From Bacteroidia bacterium (GTDB taxonomy: Bacteria; Bacteroidota; Bacteroidia; NS11-12g; UBA9320), in NCBI GenBank assembly GCA_028247315.1, contig JAOKFZ010000014.1, positions 1-44,497 on the forward strand: a stretch of DNA of 44,497 nt, in the 5' to 3' direction. Under the pieces are notes generated by a model. The model did not search any database and was not told the DNA's origin. It saw nothing but the letters and a program-made list of their open reading frames with translations. Positions within the stretch are counted from its first letter, which is position 1. Each line of letters begins with the position of its first letter. Positions 17,696 through 26,168 of the stretch are shown piece after piece. The position numbers were made by a program, and so were the translations under genes.

Positions 17696-20617
17696 ATGAG
17701 ATTAATAAAAATGCTAAGAAATACAGTTATTGTAGTTATACTACTGACTACGTCAAACTTATTTGCTCCCCCTAGCAGCAATAACTATACGCACAGTGGT
17801 ACGTGGGCGGAGACCACGTTTGATTCTTTGAGTGTCGACGATCGTTTGGCTCAATTATTTATGATTGAGGTACGACCTACATACGGTGCCAATCACCTTG
17901 CTAACGTGGAACGTACAATCAAAGAACACAAGGTTGGTGGGGTTATATTTTTCAAAGGGAACCCAACAGAACAAGTAAAACTTACCAATAAATTTCAGGA
18001 AATGAGCAATACCAAAATGCTCGTAGCGATAGACGGTGAGTGGGGTCTTGCCATGCGTTTGTCCAATACTATTTCATACCCATATCAACTGGGTTTGGGG
18101 AGTATTCAAAATGAAAAAATAATTTATGACATGGGAAAAGAGATAGGTCGCCAGTGCAAACGTATAGGTGTTCATGTCAATTTTGCTCCGGTTATTGATG
18201 TCAACAACAACCCCAATAATCCTGTAATAAATTACCGCTCTTTTGGTGAAGACCCAGATAACGTATCTACTAAAGGATGGGCATATGCCAGTGGTATGCA
18301 AGATGCGGGTATTATTGCCTGTGCAAAGCATTTTCCCGGTCACGGAGATACTGACGTAGACTCGCACAAAGATTTGCCGGTGATAAACCATAGTATGGAA
18401 CGCTTGCGTGAGGTGGAGTTTAAACCTTTCGAATACCTTACCCGCAAGGGTGTTATGTCGGTCATGACAGCACACTTATACATTCCTGCTATAGACGCAA
18501 GAAAAAACATAGCCGTGAGTATTTCAGACAAGGCTATTAATGGTATACTAAGAAGAGAAATGGGCTTTACTGGTATTTCATTTACGGATGCACTTAATAT
18601 GCAAGGTGTTGCCAAATATCATACAGATGGTGAGCTCGAGTTAAAAGCGTTGATGGCAGGAAACGATATTTTACTTTCTCCTGGCGATATTCCTAAAGCT
18701 ATTAGCTTAATGAAGAAAGCCATGGCAGAGGGCAGACTTAGCGAAGACTATGTATGGAATAAGGTGTTGAAAGTACTGAACTACAAACACGCTATGGGTT
18801 TACACGAGTTTGAGCCAATAAACGAATACGGAATAGAAGAAGACTTGAACAATACTGGGGCAAAACATGTAAACTATAAGCTGATAGAACAGGCGATGTG
18901 CTTAGCCAAAGATGATAATAGCCTAGTTCCAATCAATCCAAAAAACAACCAAAAAATTCTGTCTATCGCTATAGGTGACGGCAGCAAAACCAGGTTTCAA
19001 CAAGAGCTGATGTCCATGGGAAATGTACAGAGTACAAGCATTAATAAAAATGCACCTGCTATTCAATTTTCTAATCTCAAAAGTCAAATGGCGAATTATG
19101 ACTTGATCATAGTATCCCTGCATAAAACCAGTAAGTATCCACCAAACTTTGGGGTTACTGCCACATCAGCAAATTTCATTTCTGAAATAGGAACGATGAA
19201 TAACACCTTGCTTGTCAATTTTGGCAATCCGTATAATCTTAAAAAATTTGCAATTCAGAATAGTGTATTGTTAGCATACGAGGATCAAGAAGCACATCAA
19301 ATAAAAGCAGCACAAGCGGTTTTTGGTGTTACAGGCATCAATGGAACACTGCCAGTCACCGTAGGTACTGAATATGTTGCTAAAATGGGTGTGACCACAG
19401 TGCCAATAAGAGAACTGGGATCTAGCATACCCGAGGAAGTGGGTATGAGCAGTAGTCGACTTAGTAAAATAGATAAAATAGCTCAAGGAGCAGTGAATAG
19501 CGGTGCAACTCCTGGCTGCCAAGTACTTGTTGCCAAAGGCGGAAGAATAGTGTACAACAAGAGTTTTGGTAAGCACACCTTTAATAGTAAACAGAATGTA
19601 CAAAACTCAGATTTATATGACCTAGCTAGCCTAACCAAAGTAGCTGCTACTACGGTTACGCTTATGAAACTAGAAGAAGAAGGTCAGCTATCTTTGGATG
19701 ATAAAATGGTCAAATACTTACCAGAGTTAGCCACTACCAATAAATTACACATGACTATTAAAATGGTGCTAGAACACAAAGCAGGATTGAAAGATTGGAT
19801 ACCGTTTTATGCTGAAACTACAAATGATATCAACATATACGACTCGGTGTACTCCAAAGTGCCTACAGAATTGCATACTGTTTTTGTTGGTAATAGTTTG
19901 TATATACTCGACACCTATAAAGAGCGAATAATGCAACAAATTTATGACTCTGAAGTAGGGACAGTAAACAAATACAAGTACAGCGATTTGGGCATGATTC
20001 TTATGAAGGAACTCATAGAACGTGTAACTGGAACAGATTTTCAAGATTACGTAGATGCGGCATATTTCAAGCCAATGGGGGTTAGCAGACTGACTTTTTT
20101 ACCATTAGACAAGTTTGATAAAGCAGAAATAATACCTACTTCGTTGAGTCCAGATATGCGTCAAGGATTGGTACACGGTATGGTGCATGACCCAGGGGCG
20201 GCCATGCTAGGTGGTGTAAGTGGTCATGCTGGACTATTCGGCAATGCGGAATCCCTTGCAGTACTTATGCAGATGTTACTCAATGGCGGTACGTATAACA
20301 ATATTCAATATTTGAAACCAGAGACTATTTCTAAATTCACCGCAAAACAAGCACGTGATTCGCGTAGAGGTATAGGATGGGATAAGCCTGAGATGAACAG
20401 AAAAAAAGGGAATCCCGCATCCGATTTAGCCTCTGCAAATTGTTTTGGACATACGGGTTTCACAGGCACAATGATATGGGCAGATCCAGATTACGACTTG
20501 GTTTACGTATTTTTGAGCAACAGAGTGTACCCAACGCAAGACAATCGAAAACTGATACGTATGGGGGTAAGAACCAATATTATGGATGTGATTTATGAAA
20601 GTTTTCTGCTGCCGTAA
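17696..20617 (+). CDS. GH3 beta-N-acetylhexosaminidase / serine beta-lactamase-like fusion
   Basis: Bifunctional exported protein of 973 aa. A hydrophobic signal segment is at about 6-24; the ATG at 17711 is an alternative start. Residues about 40-365 are a NagZ-like glycoside hydrolase family 3 domain with KHFPGHGDT at 211-219, the DSH catalytic loop at 222-224 and the nucleophile D298 in FTDALNM. Residues about 380-560 form the GH3 C-terminal-like segment. Residues about 580-973 are a class C beta-lactamase/DD-peptidase-like domain with SLTK (S643, K646), YSD as the YxN-like motif (KYSDLGMI) and a late GHTGFTG as the third motif. Such fusions are common in Bacteroidota and probably act in peptidoglycan turnover; substrates are not proved here. 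Confidence 0.93.
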   Translation: MRLIKMLRNTVIVVILLTTSNLFAPPSSNNYTHSGTWAETTFDSLSVDDRLAQLFMIEVRPTYGANHLANVERTIKEHKVGGVIFFKGNPTEQVKLTNKFQEMSNTKMLVAIDGEWGLAMRLSNTISYPYQLGLGSIQNEKIIYDMGKEIGRQCKRIGVHVNFAPVIDVNNNPNNPVINYRSFGEDPDNVSTKGWAYASGMQDAGIIACAKHFPGHGDTDVDSHKDLPVINHSMERLREVEFKPFEYLTRKGVMSVMTAHLYIPAIDARKNIAVSISDKAINGILRREMGFTGISFTDALNMQGVAKYHTDGELELKALMAGNDILLSPGDIPKAISLMKKAMAEGRLSEDYVWNKVLKVLNYKHAMGLHEFEPINEYGIEEDLNNTGAKHVNYKLIEQAMCLAKDDNSLVPINPKNNQKILSIAIGDGSKTRFQQELMSMGNVQSTSINKNAPAIQFSNLKSQMANYDLIIVSLHKTSKYPPNFGVTATSANFISEIGTMNNTLLVNFGNPYNLKKFAIQNSVLLAYEDQEAHQIKAAQAVFGVTGINGTLPVTVGTEYVAKMGVTTVPIRELGSSIPEEVGMSSSRLSKIDKIAQGAVNSGATPGCQVLVAKGGRIVYNKSFGKHTFNSKQNVQNSDLYDLASLTKVAATTVTLMKLEEEGQLSLDDKMVKYLPELATTNKLHMTIKMVLEHKAGLKDWIPFYAETTNDINIYDSVYSKVPTELHTVFVGNSLYILDTYKERIMQQIYDSEVGTVNKYKYSDLGMILMKELIERVTGTDFQDYVDAAYFKPMGVSRLTFLPLDKFDKAEIIPTSLSPDMRQGLVHGMVHDPGAAMLGGVSGHAGLFGNAESLAVLMQMLLNGGTYNNIQYLKPETISKFTAKQARDSRRGIGWDKPEMNRKKGNPASDLASANCFGHTGFTGTMIWADPDYDLVYVFLSNRVYPTQDNRKLIRMGVRTNIMDVIYESFLLP

Positions 20618-20628
20618 GGTAATGGCAT

Positions 20629-20636
20629 TATTTTTG
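20629..20636 (+). promoter_or_regulatory. -7 promoter element of the DUF4197 gene
   Basis: TATTTTTG matches TAnnTTTG exactly, 43 nt before the ATG at 20680. No clear TTG box lies at the usual distance. Confidence 0.45.
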
Positions 20637-20679
20637 GCGAACGAAAACAAATAACCAGAACAACCAACAATACAGAAAA

Positions 20680-21411
20680 ATGAAAAAATTGATTTTATCC
20701 GCCCTAGTACTATTCTCCATGTCATCGTGCGACGAGATTTTAGATGTTCTTGCTTCTAATGGAGGCACTGGCATACCAGGCATATCGCAGAACGAAGCCG
20801 CCTCTGGTTTGAAGCAAGCTTTAGAAAAGGGAGTACTTACCGGTACATCATTCTTAGGAAAGAAAGATGGTTTTTTAAAAAATGCAGCATACAAAATACT
20901 AATGCCCGCTGAGGTGCAAGAGGCAGTAACCAAAATAAGAGCTAATCCTATAACCAATGCATTGGCTGGTCCATACTTGGGGAAAGTTGAAGTTGCTATG
21001 AATACCGGTGCAGAAAATGCAATGGCAGAAGCAAAGCCTATTTTTATTAATGCTATTAAATCGATGAGTATTAGTGATGCGATAGGAATTGTAACTGGAG
21101 GAGAAGGAGCAGGTACTGCATACTTGCAGCGTGCAACTTCTGCAAACCTAAGAAGTAAGTTTACCCCGGTAATCACAAAATCGTTGGAGAACGTAAATAT
21201 CAATGATCCGTGGAAAAAAGTAACTACCGCCTATAACAGAGTAATGGGCAAAAGTGTAAAGACAGATCTTAATGCGTATGTTACAGATAAGGCTATGACA
21301 GCACTTTTCAGCCGAGTAAAGAAAGAAGAAGATAAGATACGTGCAAATCCTGTAGCTCGCACTACAGACCTGCTCAAAAAGGTATTTGGCTACGCCGATG
21401 CTCAGAAGTAA
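20680..21411 (+). CDS. DUF4197 lipoprotein
   Basis: 243-aa predicted lipoprotein. The signal ends in SMSSC, so C17 should be lipidated. Residues about 35-240 match the mostly helical DUF4197 family, recognisable from the opening (S)QNEAASGLKQALEKG, followed by an LMP-E segment (ILMPAEVQ), and the C-terminal YVTDKAMTALFSRVKKEEDKIR. The family is widespread in Bacteroidota and Proteobacteria and has no assigned biochemical function. The stop lies 14 nt inside the next gene (bioY), so the two are likely co-transcribed. I can give no functional reason for that pairing. Confidence 0.85.
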   Translation: MKKLILSALVLFSMSSCDEILDVLASNGGTGIPGISQNEAASGLKQALEKGVLTGTSFLGKKDGFLKNAAYKILMPAEVQEAVTKIRANPITNALAGPYLGKVEVAMNTGAENAMAEAKPIFINAIKSMSISDAIGIVTGGEGAGTAYLQRATSANLRSKFTPVITKSLENVNINDPWKKVTTAYNRVMGKSVKTDLNAYVTDKAMTALFSRVKKEEDKIRANPVARTTDLLKKVFGYADAQK

Positions 21412-21937
21412 TCATAAAGCAAATTCGCCAAAAAAGCACTCGCTATTAGCGGGTGCTTTTTTGGTGCTGGTCATTGTAGGAGCTAAGGTAGATTTAGACC
21501 TGGGTGGTTTAGTTTCATTTACATTACAAACATTATTTTTAGGTCTGGCATATTATTATCTTCCGAAGCTGTGGGGCTTATTCTTGGTGCTAGGTTACCT
21601 TACCCTTGGTGCTGCAGGCATGCCTGTTTTCAATGGAGGAGTTGGGTGGAATTATTTTGTCTCTTGGCCTTTGGGTTTCTTTATAGGCTTTGTGTTGGCA
21701 GCCGTAGTCCCATCTCCATCATCAAATGGACTTATGCCTGCTTTGAGATTCTTTTTGAAAATCCATGTTGTGATAGTAGTAGCAGGTATAGTAGGAATTG
21801 CCCGTTATGGTGGTTCGTATAATTCTGCCTTAGAAACGGCAATCGACATACTCCCTGGAGCTGTAATAAAAAGTGCTACTGCCGCTTTTATCGTATATGG
21901 AATAGATTACTGGTGTCAGCGGAAAGATACGTTATGA
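21398..21937 (+). CDS. bioY: BioY-family biotin transporter (S component)
   Basis: Predicted biotin uptake membrane protein, 179 aa from the ATG at 21398; an in-frame TTG at 21386 would add four residues. It overlaps the DUF4197 gene by 14 nt. It has about six hydrophobic helices. The BioY motif around the substrate site is visible as GAAGMPVFNGGVGWNYFVSW followed by PLGFFIGF, matching the family's G-x-x-G-x-P-V-F and GP-x-GY-x-x-GF pattern. No EcfA or EcfT genes are in the window, so it either works alone or uses ECF modules encoded elsewhere. The gene ends 6 nt inside the convergent HMG-CoA synthase gene. Confidence 0.85.
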   Translation: MLRSNHKANSPKKHSLLAGAFLVLVIVGAKVDLDLGGLVSFTLQTLFLGLAYYYLPKLWGLFLVLGYLTLGAAGMPVFNGGVGWNYFVSWPLGFFIGFVLAAVVPSPSSNGLMPALRFFLKIHVVIVVAGIVGIARYGGSYNSALETAIDILPGAVIKSATAAFIVYGIDYWCQRKDTL

Positions 21938-23254
21938 TTTGAGAACGTAGCTACGCTCGAACTTATTGGTAGGCGTTATTCCAGAAGATTCTTGCACCAC
22001 GGCATTTTGATCTGAAAGAGGTGTTGTTATCTCTTTCCTACGTAAGCTCACGTATTGATCAAACGTAATTTTTGTTCTGTTTGTGAGGTGATTATCAGTC
22101 TGCCAAGAGGCTGTTTTGTCATAATATCCCGTTTGTACTTTTCCTGAAAACACTTTCGCCTTAGAACCGCTTCCATAGGCTAGGAATAAAAGTGTGTTGT
22201 CTTGCAAATTGCTCGCAGACGCACAAAAACTGACTAAGCTAAGAAAGATACTCGCTGTATATAGATTTCCCATATCAGAGGACAAGTTGTCTCCCGCTGC
22301 TACCTTATTTTGTACCCAGTCCTTGTAGTATTTGCTTTTGGAGAAGAGCTTATTGATTTGTTCATCTTGTGTGTCTAGCAAATATTCTTCACAAATGGTT
22401 TCAAAAGTATTTGTGTCCTTAAGTTCTTGTTGCAGCAATGGTGCTACTATTCGTCTGCCGTGGTAGGCGTAAGGAAGATGAAAAATGAGGTGGTCGTAGT
22501 CATTGAGCAACTCTTCTGCTTTGAAATGTTCCCAAGCTTCTGTTATTCTATCTTGATATACTGCATTAGAGAGCTGCCCATCAAATATGGGCTTCTCATC
22601 GTGTATCTCCATCATTTGATTATTGATTTTCTGATAGCGTATAGGCTTAAAAAAATCGTGCTCATTTTTCACAGAAACACCCCATTTTTCAGATAGCGAT
22701 ACCAAAGCTGGATTCTTAGCTAACAGCACGGCTACGGCTCCTGCACCTTGTGTGTATTCTCCCGGAGAGTCCAAGTCGTAGTTGGCTATATCTGCAGCTA
22801 CTACTATGGCTACTTTGTCGGGATTAGCATAGAGATAGTACAGCGAGTTATGCATGGCATCTACAGCACCTATACAGGCAAATGTCATATCAATTACGTC
22901 TATATGATTTATGCCAGTGGTGTCTATTCCTTTATTTTCAAAATAGCGATGTACAATGTGGTGAACGTACGTCCCTATGGGCTTGGAACCGTCTATACTG
23001 CTTTCTGTACCCACATAGATACGACCGATATCCTGCGGCTTCACATCTGGATTTTGCTCGAGGAGCTGTATCACTGAGCCAGCAGCTAAGGTTACTACGT
23101 CCTCGTCTACATCGCATACAGACATGTTTCGTAGTCCAAGGCCGTGTATTAGTTTAGCGGGTTCTATATCACGAGCATTGGCAAGGTGCTCTATGGGTAG
23201 ATAGAGTGAAGGTGCCTTAAGGGCTAAATCCTGTATTCCAAAAGTATCAATCAT
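21932..23254 (-). CDS. Hydroxymethylglutaryl-CoA synthase
   Basis: Condenses acetyl-CoA with acetoacetyl-CoA to HMG-CoA, the committed step into the mevalonate pathway. The 440-aa protein has the thiolase-fold catalytic triad: E84 (VGTESSID), C127 (TFACIGAVDAM) and H259 (FHLPYAYHGR). The sequence around GEYTQGAGAVAVLL and KPIFDGQLSNAVYQDRI is typical of Bacteroidota HMG-CoA synthases. It starts 5 nt after the stop of the KAS III-like gene, so the two form an operon and probably a pathway. No other mevalonate gene is in the window. Confidence 0.92.
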   Translation of the reverse strand: MIDTFGIQDLALKAPSLYLPIEHLANARDIEPAKLIHGLGLRNMSVCDVDEDVVTLAAGSVIQLLEQNPDVKPQDIGRIYVGTESSIDGSKPIGTYVHHIVHRYFENKGIDTTGINHIDVIDMTFACIGAVDAMHNSLYYLYANPDKVAIVVAADIANYDLDSPGEYTQGAGAVAVLLAKNPALVSLSEKWGVSVKNEHDFFKPIRYQKINNQMMEIHDEKPIFDGQLSNAVYQDRITEAWEHFKAEELLNDYDHLIFHLPYAYHGRRIVAPLLQQELKDTNTFETICEEYLLDTQDEQINKLFSKSKYYKDWVQNKVAAGDNLSSDMGNLYTASIFLSLVSFCASASNLQDNTLLFLAYGSGSKAKVFSGKVQTGYYDKTASWQTDNHLTNRTKITFDQYVSLRRKEITTPLSDQNAVVQESSGITPTNKFERSYVLKS

Positions 23255-23259
23255 GTGTT

Positions 23260-24336
23260 TTAAGGAAGTCTGTAGGTGAATGCGTTAATACTCATGCCAG
23301 CACCCACAGATGCCAGAACGAGGACTTGGTTAGAAGCAAACGTATGGTTGATAAGATGCCCTTTGTCAATCATATCATATAGTATAGGAACAGTGGCAAC
23401 TGAATTATTGCCCATTCTTTCTAGGATGAGGGGCATTTTATTTTTGGGCATCTCGTCATACCCGAAGAGAGAGTACAGTCTGTTTCCTATGGCAACATCC
23501 ATTTTTTCGTTTGCTTGATGTATTAGTACTTTAGAAACACTCTTTAGGTCTATTTTGCTTTTATCTAGACAGGATTTTATTGCTTTGGGCACTTCTAATA
23601 GTGCATAGTTGTATATTTTTCTACCATTCATTTTAATATAGAGGTCTTTGTTACCTTGTTTTCCATAGGTGGGCCCCATGGTCAGATAATTGAGGTCTAC
23701 ACCTGCATGTGTCAAATTGCTATGGGCGATTATCCCAATCTCTATTTCTGATTCTACAGCCGAAAGTATAACAGCACCCGCACCATCAGAAAATATCATA
23801 GAATCACGATCACTTGGATCTACATTGCGAGAGAGACTCTCAGTACCAATAACTAAGCAGGATTTTGCATAACCACTTTTGATATACACGTCTGCTTGTA
23901 TCATAGCTTGTACCCAACCCGGACAGCCAAATATGACATCATAACCTACGCAGGAAGGGTTTTTTATGCCCAGTTTATTTTTCACCTTGGCAGCCAGGCT
24001 AGGCATCATTTCTGGCGTACTTGTGCCGTGTCGGGTATCCCCAAAATTGTGAGCTACGATAATTTGATCAATTGATTCTTTGTTTATTCCAGCGTCCGCA
24101 ATGGCTTTTTCTGCAGCTATTGTAGCCATGTCAGAAGATTGCATTTCGGTAGGCATGTACCGACGCTCTTTTATTCCAGTTATATCATAGAATTTTTGAA
24201 TTATTTCTGAGCTGCTCGTAGTAAAAGGTGTCCCGTCTTCATTGTGAAAAGAACTCTTCTCGAAATGACTGTTTTTGACGTGCTCCGAAGGTAGATAGTG
24301 GCCAGAGCCTGTTATTACTGATCTAATTTGTGACAT
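23260..24336 (-). CDS. KAS III-like 3-oxoacyl synthase paired with HMG-CoA synthase
   Basis: Thiolase-fold condensing enzyme of 358 aa with the complete KAS III triad: C138 (IFGCPGWVQAM), H273 (LIHQAN) and N310 (RMGNNSVATVP). It is clearly distinct from the FabH at 38399-39400 and about 25 residues longer. Position as the first gene of an operon with HMG-CoA synthase suggests it makes that enzyme's substrate, acetoacetyl-CoA, from acetyl-CoA and malonyl-CoA, as NphT7 does in a Streptomyces mevalonate cluster. That role is inference. A role in another beta-ketoacyl pathway is possible. The upstream region is AT-rich with no perfect promoter element. Confidence 0.85.
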   Translation of the reverse strand: MSQIRSVITGSGHYLPSEHVKNSHFEKSSFHNEDGTPFTTSSSEIIQKFYDITGIKERRYMPTEMQSSDMATIAAEKAIADAGINKESIDQIIVAHNFGDTRHGTSTPEMMPSLAAKVKNKLGIKNPSCVGYDVIFGCPGWVQAMIQADVYIKSGYAKSCLVIGTESLSRNVDPSDRDSMIFSDGAGAVILSAVESEIEIGIIAHSNLTHAGVDLNYLTMGPTYGKQGNKDLYIKMNGRKIYNYALLEVPKAIKSCLDKSKIDLKSVSKVLIHQANEKMDVAIGNRLYSLFGYDEMPKNKMPLILERMGNNSVATVPILYDMIDKGHLINHTFASNQVLVLASVGAGMSINAFTYRLP

Positions 24337-24848
24337 AATATAGACACAAATAGGCTATTTTTTATTGTATTGGTGTGCCAATTATTATATTATATTTACG
24401 ATTTATAATTAAGAATTTTTAATTTAATAATCTGGTTTAAAGCAATTTGAATATTATAATGCAATAATTATAAACACCGTATTGCCTGCATATGTTGGTA
24501 GCTGCTAAAAATATACGAAGGAATGAAAGATGTCCATTCGCCTGTGGAGTATGGGTGTCACGTTTTAGAAACAATGTGTTCTCTTGTGATTGAGCCGAGA
24601 GGATCTTGCTCAAACCTAAATTAGCAGGAGGTAGAGAGAATAATAATAATTGTTACAGAAATGAAACCTTCGTATATCCAATAGAAATAAGAAGTCAATT
24701 TTCATTGTAAAGTGATTGGCAAGGTGTGGGGTTTAAGCAAATGAGTACTTTATTACGCTGCACAGATAATACCTTTAGATTTTCTGAACGTTAAATTATT
24801 ATGGTGTATTTATGACTTAAAGAATAAACAGTTTAGGAACGAGTTTAT
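24337..24848. other. Gene-poor divergent region with an 11-bp inverted repeat
   Basis: About 510 bases with no convincing gene between the KAS III operon and the truncated lipoprotein gene. The first 150 are very AT-rich. An inverted repeat at 24511-24521 and 24667-24677 encloses a more GC-rich core with a small central hairpin and a 33-codon open frame from 24524 of unknown meaning. The promoter-like sequence of the next gene lies at the right end. Confidence 0.5.
24511..24677. repeat. Inverted-repeat-bounded 167-bp element
   Basis: ATATACGAAGG at 24511-24521 and its exact reverse complement at 24667-24677 flank 145 bp. Near the centre TTGAGC (24590-24595) can pair with GCTCAA (24608-24613). 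No target-site duplication is visible. It could be a miniature transposon remnant or a structured RNA. Confidence 0.4.
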
Positions 24849-24849
24849 T

Positions 24850-24857
24850 TTCATTTG
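24850..24857 (+). promoter_or_regulatory. -7-like element of the truncated lipoprotein gene
   Basis: TTCATTTG differs from TAnnTTTG at one base and lies 30 nt before the ATG at 24888, which is preceded by a run of A's. Confidence 0.35.
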
Positions 24858-24887
24858 TACACAAGTAAAATAATTAAACATAAAAAA

Positions 24888-25682
24888 ATGAAACATTTAA
24901 AATTAAACAAGTTCGCTTTATTACTCGTCTGCTTATCTTTTTTTTCAGCCTGCAAGGACGATGAGGCTGAAGAAATGGTTCTAGAAAAAACTTTAGCTGG
25001 TTTCCTTTACACAACTACCAATGGTGAGAGTATAAATCAAGTATTGAAAGTTGATCGATTTAGCGACGGAAGTGTCGGAAATGAAGTAGCTTATGCTACC
25101 AATAGCAATGGCGGAGCAAACACAGCTGCGGGTGGTGATGCAAGGGGAGATTTTGATTCTCAAGGGGCTATACAAATAATAGGAGATTATCTGTTAAATG
25201 TAAATGCAGGAGGGAATACCGTTTCTATCTTTTCTATAGACAAACCTACAGGAGCATTAACATTAGAAAACAATGTAAATTCAGGAGGAACGAGACCCGT
25301 GAGTATCGCGTATACGCTAAAGGCTGGTAGTACAAATGAATATTGGGTAGCAGTAGGTAATCAATGGAATAATCCTAATGTACAAAAGGACGGAGCAAAC
25401 ATTGAGCGTTACCCTACTACCGAGTGGCTTGCAGAAGATCTAACAATGCCAGATGCTACAGATATGGAAAGAAATCTTACGTTGTTTAGCTTCAATTCTT
25501 CTACTGGAGCATTGGTGTTGGATAAGCAATTAGACACGTATGTAAGAGAAAACGGTGGACCTACTACGGTTTCGTTTAGTGACGATGGAAGTAAATTAGC
25601 TGTGTCCACTTGGGGCGTAGCACATTTTGGTACTGCACTGACCTCTTTAGACGAGCAACATTCAAGTAGAGTTTATGTATAG
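24888..25682 (+). pseudogene. Truncated beta-propeller (lactonase-like) lipoprotein
   Basis: Lipoprotein signal with lipobox FSAC (C22), then repeats of a WD40/lactonase-like propeller: FLYTTTNGE, LLNVNAGGNTVSIFSIDKPT, FSFNSSTGALVLD and a strand ending PTTVSFSDDGSKLAVSTWG. These alternate strand and turn as in the 7-bladed lactonase family (usually about 350-400 aa). The frame stops after 264 aa at SRVYV, in the middle of a blade. The codon at the stop is TAG followed by Asp-Phe, where family members commonly continue Tyr-Asp. Beyond that no frame continues the fold. This suggests loss of the C-terminal blades by mutation or deletion. The start at 24888 is preferred over an upstream in-frame TTG because it opens a proper signal peptide. 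It may be a pseudogene or a short exported variant. Confidence 0.65.
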
Positions 25683-25760
25683 GATTTTTTTGTGAGGTAT
25701 TTTGATATTTACTACAAGTAGTCTGAGATGCACACCTCTGATACACAAGAGCTATTTGTT

Positions 25761-25768
25761 TACCTTTG
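25761..25768 (+). promoter_or_regulatory. -7 promoter element of the small conserved gene
   Basis: TACCTTTG, an exact TAnnTTTG match, ends 4 nt before the GTG at 25773. The mRNA is expected to begin at or next to the start codon. Confidence 0.6.
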
Positions 25769-25772
25769 AACC

Positions 25773-26168
25773 GTGTCACTTACTACAGAAATTACCAAGA
25801 TACAACTCGATCCTCAAATCTTGACAGAGATAGAAGAAGAAGCACAGGTGATTGTACATTGCTCGTTTTATAATGATCCAAATCAGTACGTTGGAGAGAT
25901 GGGCGTACGGGTGTGGAAAGAGACTTTTTTGATAGATGAGGCTACCGGACTAAAAGTTCCGATGATAAAGGCATTGGGAATCGTCTATCAGCCTGACTGG
26001 TATTTCTTAGCCGCAGGAGAGACCAAGCGGTTTACCCTCATCTTTGAGGCATTGCCCCAAAGCTGTGTTTCGTTTACACTTGCAGAAATAATCAATCAAC
26101 CCGGTGCTTTTATCGTGACCGGAATTGTAAGAAATAATTCAGATGTTTATCACGCCAAACTAGACTAA
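25773..26168 (+). CDS. Small conserved Bacteroidota protein of unknown function
   Basis: 131-aa cytoplasmic protein without signal or membrane segment. The pattern of alternating strands, with VWKETFLIDEATGLKVPMIK, ALGIVYQPDWYFLAAGE and RFTLIFEALPQSCVSFTLAE (three separate stretches), is one I associate with a beta-sandwich domain found in Bacteroidota proteins (T-F-L-x-D-x-x-T-G, then G-I-x-x-x-P, then F-T-L-x-F-x-x-L-P). I cannot assign a function. GTG is the only start compatible with the adjacent promoter element. It converges with, and overlaps by 9 nt, the thioesterase gene. Confidence 0.65.
   Translation: MSLTTEITKIQLDPQILTEIEEEAQVIVHCSFYNDPNQYVGEMGVRVWKETFLIDEATGLKVPMIKALGIVYQPDWYFLAAGETKRFTLIFEALPQSCVSFTLAEIINQPGAFIVTGIVRNNSDVYHAKLD

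Noticed and set aside
20628..21203. 191-codon minus-strand frame
   Set aside because: Antisense to the DUF4197 lipoprotein, whose signal peptide and domain pattern are clear.
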